Below, piece by piece: positions 57,188 through 64,000 of a stretch of DNA of 64,000 bases (the first letter of the stretch is position 1; every line of letters starts with the position of its first letter). The DNA comes from Vicinamibacteria bacterium (GTDB lineage Bacteria; Acidobacteriota; Vicinamibacteria; Fen-336): the NCBI GenBank assembly GCA_023701125.1, contig JAMPXO010000004.1, forward strand, positions 1-64,000, in the 5' to 3' direction. The notes beneath the pieces were generated by a model, which saw only the letters and a program-made list of their open reading frames with translations, ran no database searches and was not told where the DNA came from. The position numbers were made by a program, and so were the translations under genes.

Positions 57188-57730
57188 ATGTCCGACGACT
57201 CCCGCCTGCACGGCACGACCATTCTCTGCGTCCGCCACCGCGGCGGCGTGGCGCTCGCCGGCGACGGCCAGGTCAGCCTCGGCAACACCGTGATCAAGAG
57301 CGGCGCGCGCAAGGTGCGGCGGCTCCACAACGGCCAGGTGTTGACCGGCTTCGCGGGCGCCACCGCCGACGCGATGACGCTCCTGACCCGCTTCGAGAAC
57401 AAGCTCGAGGAGCACCGTGGCGGGCTGGAGCGGGCCGCCGTGGAGCTGGCCCGCGACTGGCGAACCGAGCGCTCGTTGCGGCGGCTGGAGGCGTTCCTGA
57501 TCGTGGCCGACCGCGAGGCGTCGTTCCTGCTCTCGGGCGCCGGTGACGTGATCACCCCGGACGACGGACTGCTCGCCGTCGGCTCCGGCGGGCCGTTCGC
57601 GCTGGCCGCCGCTCGCGCGCTGGTCGCCCACGCGGACCTCGACGCCGCCGGCATCGCCCGCGAGGCGCTGAAGATCGCCGCCTCGATCTGCGTGTACACG
57701 AACGAGCAGCTCGTCGTCGAGGCGCTCTAA
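57188..57730 (+). CDS. hslV: ATP-dependent protease proteolytic subunit HslV
   Basis: A 180-residue peptidase of the HslUV complex. The N-terminal nucleophile is Thr10 after a nine-residue propeptide ([20 protein letters not shown]). The core keeps [20 protein letters not shown] and [20 protein letters not shown], and ends with [17 protein letters not shown]. It degrades unfolded proteins fed by HslU. hslU follows 4 nt later. Confidence 0.97.
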   Translation: MSDDSRLHGTTILCVRHRGGVALAGDGQVSLGNTVIKSGARKVRRLHNGQVLTGFAGATADAMTLLTRFENKLEEHRGGLERAAVELARDWRTERSLRRLEAFLIVADREASFLLSGAGDVITPDDGLLAVGSGGPFALAAARALVAHADLDAAGIAREALKIAASICVYTNEQLVVEAL

Positions 57731-57734
57731 GGCC

Positions 57735-59119
<1,385 letters not shown>

Positions 59120-59123
<4 letters not shown>

Positions 59124-60343
59124 ACGTCCGCACCCTGGCCACCGTGGCCGCCGTGGCGGTCGCCGTCGTCGGCTGCGGCAAGCGCGGCGACCCGCTGCCG
59201 CCGCTGCGCCGCTCGCCGCTGCCCGTCGCCGACCTGCGCCTCGCCCAGCGCGGCACCGAGCTGGTGGTCACCTTCACCACCCCGCGCACCACCGTCAGCG
59301 GCCTCAAGCTGGGCCTGATGGAAGTGGAGCTGGTGCACCGCCTCGGCGCCGGACCGTTCGACGAGCAGTCGGTGCGCAAGACCCTGAAGGCGGCGCCGGG
59401 CGAGGCGCTGGGGGAGCGACTGCCGCTGCCGCCGCCCGGCACCCTGGTCCGTTACAAGGCGATCGTGCGCGCGGACGGCCAGCTCTCGCCGGAGGCCGCA
59501 CCACCGCCATTCGTCACGGTCGCGCCGCCGGAACCGCCGAAGGGCGTGGTGGCCGAAGTGGTCGCGACGGGCCTGCGCCTGCGCTTCACGCCGGCCCCGC
59601 TGCCGACGCCGACTCCGTCGCCGTCCCCGACAGCCTCCCCGACCGCGGGCGTCACCCCGACCGCGCCCGCTGCCCCGGCCGTGGGCGCCACCCCGACCGC
59701 AATGGCCTCCCCGACCGCGTCCCCGGCCCCGACCGAAACCCCCGCCTCGACCGCATCCCCGACCCCGGCCGTGCCCACGGCGCCGCCCGCCGCTGACGCC
59801 AGCCCGTCCGCCTCCCCCGCGGTCGCCCCGACGCCGACCCCGGCGCCGACGCCACCGACCGCGGGCACCCACGTCTACCGCCGCCCCGCCGACGGCGCGT
59901 ACGGCGCGCCGCTGACGACGGACCCGATCGCGGACGCCGTCTACGAGGACACCGTCGTGGCTCTCGAAGAACGTGTCTGCTACGAGTTACGCACGGTCGT
60001 CTCCACCAGCCCGCTGGTCGAGAGCGCAGCGACCGGCGAGGTGTGCCTGGTGCGCCGCGACATCGTGCCGCCGTCGGCGCCGCGCGGCCTGACGGCGCTC
60101 GAACGCGAGGGCGGGATCGATCTCGAGTGGAGCACCGCCCCGGACGCCGACGTCGTCGCCTACCGCGTGTACCGCACCGCGAGCGGCGGCGCGCCCCAGC
60201 GTGTCGCGGAAGTGGCGGAGACCCGTTACCGCGACCAGGCGCTGCCGGACGGCGCGCGCGTGCTCGTCTACCAGGTCGCGGCCGTCGACAAGGCCGGCAA
60301 CGAGGGCCCGCTGGGCGACGGCGTATCGGCGAGGAGACCATGA
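59120..60343 (+). CDS. FN3-domain lipoprotein with a 92-residue low-complexity insertion
   Basis: A 407-residue lipoprotein (lipobox AVVGC, Cys19). An N-terminal beta domain (about 35-135) is followed by an FN3 domain whose first strands (GVVAEVVATGLRLRFTPAP) are separated from the rest by a Pro/Thr/Ala/Ser-rich tract at residues 158-249. The domain then resumes with THVYRRPADGAYGAPLTTDP. A second, uninterrupted FN3 domain is at about 305-405 (GIDLEWSTAPDADVVAYRVY, VAAVDKAGNEGPLGD). It probably sits in the periplasm or at the surface. The GTG overlaps hslU and the end overlaps the FAH gene, both by 4 nt. Confidence 0.82.
59591..59866 (+). repeat. Imperfect CCCCGACCGC-type repeats coding for the Pro/Thr/Ala tract
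   Basis: Within the FN3 lipoprotein gene, 276 nt encode residues 158-249. The motif CCCCGACCGC (Pro-Thr-Ala in this frame) recurs at least four times between 59638 and 59722 with decayed copies after it (e.g. CCTCGACCGC near 59746). This points to growth by slippage or unequal crossover. Confidence 0.7.
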
Positions 60344-61116
60344 ACCGCTACTACCGTGTGCGGGACCGCGGCGCTGCCGTGTGGGCCCGCGAAGAGGGCG
60401 ACCGGCTGCGGCTGCTCGAAGGCAACCCGTTCCAGAGCCCGCGCGAGCGCGGCGAGACGATCGAGAAGGCGGGGGCCCACCTGGTGTGCCCGCTCCACCC
60501 CTCGAAGATCGTGGCCATCGGCCGCAACTACAAGGACCACGCGGCGGAGCGCGGCAAGCCGGTGCCGAAGGAGCCGCTCGTGTTCCTGAAGCCGCCGTCG
60601 AGCCTGATCGGGCCCGGGCAGCCGATCCGCCACCCGGGCTGGGTCGGCCGCGTCGACCACGAAGCCGAACTGGGGCTGGTGATCGGGCGCGAGGTGTCGC
60701 GGCCGCCGACGCCACAGGAGGCCGCCGCGGCGATCTTCGGCGCCGTCTGCGTCAACGACGTCACCGCCCGCGAGATCCAGGACAAGGACGTCCAGTTCAC
60801 GCGTGGCAAGGGCTTCGACACGTTCTGCCCGGTCGGCCCCTGCGTCGCCACCGGCCTCGACCTCGGCGCGTTGCAGGTCGAGGCCCGCGTCAACGGCAGC
60901 ATCCGCCAGCGCGGCAACACCCGCGACCTGATCTTCGATCCCGCCTACCTCGTGTGGTACGTGGCGCGGGTCATGACCCTGCTGCCCGGCGATATCATCT
61001 CGACAGGGACCCCCGCGGGCGTCGGCCCGCTCCAGCCGGGCGACGTCGTCGAAGTCGAAGTCGAAGGCGTGGGCGTCCTGCGCAACCCCGTGCAGAGCCA
61101 GGAAGGACCGCAGTAG
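60340..61116 (+). CDS. Fumarylacetoacetate hydrolase (FAH) family protein
   Basis: A 258-residue protein with the FAH C-terminal catalytic fold. Motifs: KIVAIGRNYKDHAAERGKPV, PLVFLKPPSSLIGPGQPI, metal-site region VDHEAELGLVIGREV, then NDVTAREIQDKDVQFTRGKG and the closing GDIISTGTPAGVGPLQPGDV. The family includes oxaloacetate decarboxylases and acylpyruvate hydrolases, so the exact reaction is not fixed. The ATG overlaps the FN3 gene stop by 4 nt (ATGA), and the stop directly abuts the transaldolase start. Confidence 0.92.
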   Translation: MNRYYRVRDRGAAVWAREEGDRLRLLEGNPFQSPRERGETIEKAGAHLVCPLHPSKIVAIGRNYKDHAAERGKPVPKEPLVFLKPPSSLIGPGQPIRHPGWVGRVDHEAELGLVIGREVSRPPTPQEAAAAIFGAVCVNDVTAREIQDKDVQFTRGKGFDTFCPVGPCVATGLDLGALQVEARVNGSIRQRGNTRDLIFDPAYLVWYVARVMTLLPGDIISTGTPAGVGPLQPGDVVEVEVEGVGVLRNPVQSQEGPQ

Positions 61117-61782
61117 ATGAAGATCTTTCTCGACACCGCCAGCCTGAAGGAGATCCGCGAGGCCACGTCGCTCGGCGTGGTCGACGGCGTGACCACCAAC
61201 CCGAGCCTGCTGGCGAAGGAGCAGGGCGAGCCGGAGGCGATCCTGCGCGAGATCTGCGATCTCGTCGACGGCCCGATCTCGGCCGAGGTGGTGGCGACCG
61301 ACCCCGCCGGCATGATCCGCGAGGGCAAGCACTGGGCCGCGCTGCACGAGAACATCACCGTCAAGGTGCCGTGCACGGTGGCCGGCATCCAGGCCACCAA
61401 GGCGCTCAGTGGCGAGGGGCACAAGGTCAACGTCACGCTGATCTTCTCGCCGACCCAGGCGCTGATCGCGGCCAAGGCCGGCGCGACCTTCGTCTCGCCG
61501 TTCGTCGGCCGCCTCGACGACATCGCCACCCCGGGCATGGAGATGGTGGCCGACATCGTCCGCATCTTCGCCAACTACGACTTCACGACCGAGGTGCTGG
61601 CGGCCTCGCTGCGCCACCCGATGCACGTGCTGGAGGCGGCGCGGATGGGCTGCCACGTCGGCACCATGCCGGTGTCGGTGTTCCACCAGCTGCTCAAGCA
61701 CCCGCTGACCGACCTCGGCCTCGAGCGCTTCCTGGCCGACTGGGAGAAGGCGAAGAAGGAGCTGGGCGCGAAGGCCCGCTGA
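61117..61782 (+). CDS. tal: Transaldolase (short, FSA/TalC-type)
   Basis: A 221-residue enzyme with the short transaldolase pattern: [32 protein letters not shown], and the catalytic Lys83 in [12 protein letters not shown]. Later motifs are [20 protein letters not shown] and [20 protein letters not shown]. It transfers dihydroxyacetone units between sugar phosphates. Short proteins of this type include both transaldolases and fructose-6-phosphate aldolases. It starts immediately after the FAH stop and precedes the FmdB gene by 2 nt. Confidence 0.95.
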   Translation: MKIFLDTASLKEIREATSLGVVDGVTTNPSLLAKEQGEPEAILREICDLVDGPISAEVVATDPAGMIREGKHWAALHENITVKVPCTVAGIQATKALSGEGHKVNVTLIFSPTQALIAAKAGATFVSPFVGRLDDIATPGMEMVADIVRIFANYDFTTEVLAASLRHPMHVLEAARMGCHVGTMPVSVFHQLLKHPLTDLGLERFLADWEKAKKELGAKAR

Positions 61783-61784
61783 AG

Positions 61785-62018
61785 ATGCCGCTCTACGAGT
61801 TCGCCTGCCTGTCCTGCCAGCAGAAGTTCGAGCAGCTCGTGCCCTCGTTCCGCTCCGAGGCCAGCTGCCCGAAGTGCGGCGGCCACGACGTCGAGAAGCT
61901 GCTGTCGACGTTTGCCATGAGCTCGGGCGGTGGCAGCCGCAGCGCTGACGCCCCGCGGATGCCGGCGATGGCGGGCGGCGGGGGCGGCTGCTGTGGCGGC
62001 GGCTGCGGTTGCCATTGA
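61785..62018 (+). CDS. FmdB-type zinc-ribbon protein with a Cys/Gly-rich tail
   Basis: A 77-residue protein. The first 45 residues are an FmdB/putative regulatory zinc ribbon: [18 protein letters not shown], then [16 protein letters not shown], with two CxxC pairs. After a Ser/Gly linker it ends [14 protein letters not shown], six Gly and several Cys/His residues that could bind metal. Function of the family is unclear. The TGA stop overlaps the next ATG by one base (TGATG). Confidence 0.88.
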   Translation: MPLYEFACLSCQQKFEQLVPSFRSEASCPKCGGHDVEKLLSTFAMSSGGGSRSADAPRMPAMAGGGGGCCGGGCGCH

Positions 62019-63562
62019 TGCACGACCCGAACGCCGTCCTCCAGGACAAGGTCGCCCGCGCCGAAGCCGGCGGCGGCGCCGCCCGCCGCGAGCGCCAGCA
62101 CGCCGAGGGCAAGCTGACCGCGCGCGAGCGGGTCGAGCTGTTGCTCGACGAGGGCACGTTCGAGGAGCTCGACAAGCTGGTCGAGCACCGCTGTCTCGAC
62201 TTCGGCATGGCGGAGCAGAAGATCCCCGGCGATGGCGTCGTCTCCGGCCACGGCCGGATCGACGGCCGGCTCGCCTTCGTCTTCGCCCAGGACTTCACCG
62301 TCTTCGGCGGCAGCCTGTCGGAGACCAACGCCCAGAAGATCGTCAAGGTGATGGACCTGGCGATGAAGATGGGCGCACCGGTGATCGGCCTCAACGACTC
62401 CGGCGGCGCTCGCATCCAGGAGGGTGTCGCCTCGCTCGGCGGCTACGCCGACATCTTCCTGCGCAACACGCTGGCCTCGGGTGTCGTGCCGCAGATCTCC
62501 GCGATCCTCGGCCCCTGCGCGGGCGGCGCGGTGTACAGCCCCGCCATCACCGACTTCAACGTGATGGTCAAGGACACCGCGTACATGTTCGTGACCGGTC
62601 CCGACGTGATCAAGACCGTCACCCACGAGGAAGTCAGCAAGGAGGAACTGGGCGGGGCGATGACCCACAACGTGAAGTCGGGCGTCGCCCACTTCGCGGT
62701 GGACGACGACCGCGCCTGCCTGGCGCTGATCCGCGAGCTCGTCTCCTTCCTGCCCCAGAACAACCTCGAGGACCCGCCGGTCCTCAAGTCGGAGGATCCG
62801 CCCGACCGCGCCGACGAAGAGCTCGATACGTTGATCCCGCAGGAGACGAACAAGCCGTACGACATCAAGCGGCTGATCGCGGCGATCGTCGACGACCGCC
62901 ACTTCCTCGAGGTCCACGAGCACTACGCGCCCAACATCGTGGTCGGCTTCGCCCGGCTCGGCGGCCGCAGCGTCGGCATCGTCGCCAACCAGCCCGCCGT
63001 GCTGGCCGGTTGCCTCGACATCGACGCCTCGGTCAAGGGCGCCCGCTTCGTGCGCTTCTGCGACGCCTTCAACATCCCGCTGGTCACCTTCGAGGACGTG
63101 CCCGGCTTCCTGCCCGGCACCGCCCAGGAGTGGGGCGGCATCATCCGCCACGGCGCCAAGCTGCTCTACGCCTTCGCCGAGGCGACGGTGCCGAAGCTGA
63201 CCGTGATCACCCGCAAGGCCTACGGCGGCGCCTACTGCGTGATGGCCTCCAAGCACATCCGCACCGACGTCAACTTCGCCTACCCGACCGCGGAGATCGC
63301 GGTGATGGGTCCCGAGGGCGCCGTCAACATCCTGTACCGCCGCGAGCTGCAGGCCGCCGAGGACCCCGTCGCCTACCGCAAGGCCAAGGTCGAGGAGTTC
63401 AAGGACAAGTTCGCGAACCCCTACGTCGCCGCCGACCGCGGCTTCGTCGACGAGGTGATCCAGCCCCGGGACACCCGCCGCAAGCTGATCGCCGCGCTGG
63501 AGATGTGCAAGCACAAGCGCGACAAGAACCCGCCCAAGAAGCACGGCAACATCCCGCTGTGA
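62018..63562 (+). CDS. Acyl-CoA carboxylase carboxyltransferase (beta) subunit
   Basis: A 514-residue carboxyltransferase of the propionyl/acyl-CoA type. It begins [14 protein letters not shown] and [20 protein letters not shown], has the CoA pocket [20 protein letters not shown] and [17 protein letters not shown], and the second-half crotonase motif [20 protein letters not shown]. It moves a carboxyl group from biotin to acyl-CoA, giving methylmalonyl-CoA or a related product. Its ATG overlaps the FmdB gene stop, and its stop overlaps the biotin carboxylase gene by 4 nt. Substrate not fixed. Confidence 0.95.
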   Translation: MHDPNAVLQDKVARAEAGGGAARRERQHAEGKLTARERVELLLDEGTFEELDKLVEHRCLDFGMAEQKIPGDGVVSGHGRIDGRLAFVFAQDFTVFGGSLSETNAQKIVKVMDLAMKMGAPVIGLNDSGGARIQEGVASLGGYADIFLRNTLASGVVPQISAILGPCAGGAVYSPAITDFNVMVKDTAYMFVTGPDVIKTVTHEEVSKEELGGAMTHNVKSGVAHFAVDDDRACLALIRELVSFLPQNNLEDPPVLKSEDPPDRADEELDTLIPQETNKPYDIKRLIAAIVDDRHFLEVHEHYAPNIVVGFARLGGRSVGIVANQPAVLAGCLDIDASVKGARFVRFCDAFNIPLVTFEDVPGFLPGTAQEWGGIIRHGAKLLYAFAEATVPKLTVITRKAYGGAYCVMASKHIRTDVNFAYPTAEIAVMGPEGAVNILYRRELQAAEDPVAYRKAKVEEFKDKFANPYVAADRGFVDEVIQPRDTRRKLIAALEMCKHKRDKNPPKKHGNIPL

Positions 63563-64000
63563 ACTTCAAGAAGATCCTGATCGCCAACCGCGGCGAGATC
63601 GCCGTCCGGGTGATCCGCGCCTGCCGCGAGCTGGGCATCCCGTCGGTCGCGGTCTACTCCGAGGCCGACCGCCTCGCGCTGCACGTGCGGCGCGCCGACG
63701 AGGCCTACGAGATCGGCCCCGCGCCGTCGCGCGACAGCTACCTGCGGATGGACCGCATCCTCGACGTCGCGAAGCGTTGCGGCGCCGACGCGATCCACCC
63801 CGGCTACGGCTTCCTGTCCGAGAACGCGGCCTTCGCCCGGGCCTGCGACGATGCCGGCATCACCTTCATCGGCCCGCGCGCGGAGACGATCCAGGCGATG
63901 GGCGAGAAGACCTCGGCGCGGCGGATCGCGGTCGAGGCCGGCGTACCGGTGGTGCCCGGCACCCTGCACCCGGTGACCTCGGACGAGGAGATCCGGCGCG
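63559..64000 (+). CDS. Biotin carboxylase / acyl-CoA carboxylase alpha subunit, C-terminus cut by window edge
   Basis: About 147 residues are present. The start [20 protein letters not shown] is the classic biotin-carboxylase N-terminus, followed by [20 protein letters not shown] and [20 protein letters not shown], the beginning of the ATP-grasp part. It would carboxylate biotin for the beta subunit encoded just before it (4-nt GTGA overlap). Whether a biotin carrier domain is fused cannot be seen. Confidence 0.95.
   Translation, partial: MNFKKILIANRGEIAVRVIRACRELGIPSVAVYSEADRLALHVRRADEAYEIGPAPSRDSYLRMDRILDVAKRCGADAIHPGYGFLSENAAFARACDDAGITFIGPRAETIQAMGEKTSARRIAVEAGVPVVPGTLHPVTSDEEIRR

Overview
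The window is a gene-dense, very GC-rich (about 70% by eye) stretch of a bacterial chromosome around the replication origin. The organism is a Gram-negative (diderm) bacterium: it encodes LpxC, a YidC with a large periplasmic domain, an O-antigen-type Wzm/Wzt exporter, SurA-like and outer-membrane beta-barrel proteins, and many lipoproteins. The phylum cannot be fixed from one window. The parA-parB-bactofilin-F1 ATPase order recalls Deltaproteobacteria-like lineages, while the peptidase/propeller/barrel fusion and general style would also fit Acidobacteriota. No mobile element, tRNA, rRNA or CRISPR array was seen.

Layout. (1) Positions 1-18487 form one uninterrupted minus-strand run that reads away from the origin: rpmH-rnpA-yidD-yidC-jag-rsmG-parA-parB-bactofilin-selD, then atpHAGDC, then wzm-wzt-hldE(cytidylyltransferase)-mfd-peptidyl-prolyl isomerase. 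Two parS sites lie between parA and rsmG. selD is a selenoprotein gene whose in-frame UGA (12686-12688) would make a simple gene caller truncate it. (2) 18488-18842 is the divergent rpmH/dnaA region with promoters and DnaA-box-like sites. (3) 18843-27517 carries dnaA-dnaN-recF-gyrB-gyrA on the plus strand, followed by a lipoprotein and a strong terminator. (4) 28277-34473 (minus): a TPR protein, glmU, glmS and uvrD/pcrA, so UDP-GlcNAc synthesis is together, and lpxC, the first committed lipid A step, sits nearby at 35924 next to a class V aminotransferase. (5) 36891-39396 (minus): a secreted S1/P1-nuclease/phospholipase-C-like protein, an ECF-type sigma factor, a STAS protein, a small protein and a DUF1573 protein with overlapping genes. 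(6) 39450-48305 (minus): comF, a DksA-like protein, a sigma-54-activator-like AAA+ protein, rsfS-nadD-obg, rpmA-rplU, then a large metallopeptidase/beta-propeller/beta-barrel protein with a lipoprotein and a TPR protein. (7) 48569-64000 (mostly plus): dprA-topA-trmFO-xerC, a second ECF sigma/anti-sigma pair with a coiled-coil protein, a small membrane protein, hslVU, an FN3 lipoprotein with a long low-complexity insertion, an FAH-family hydrolase, transaldolase, an FmdB zinc ribbon and the two subunits of an acyl-CoA carboxylase (the second is cut by the window end).

Genes are packed tightly: sixteen junctions overlap by exactly four bases (ATGA or GTGA), so translational coupling is probably general. 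The best promoter matches (rpmH, rplU, F1 ATPase) all show a TTGAC-type -35 and an 18-bp spacer. The most notable items are the UGA-containing selD with a bacterial SECIS-like hairpin, the peptidase-propeller-barrel fusion, the ECF/STAS cassette, a Walker B Glu-to-Gln change in the AAA+ activator, a 92-residue low-complexity tract inserted inside an FN3 domain, and a parS site that overlaps the rsmG stop codon.
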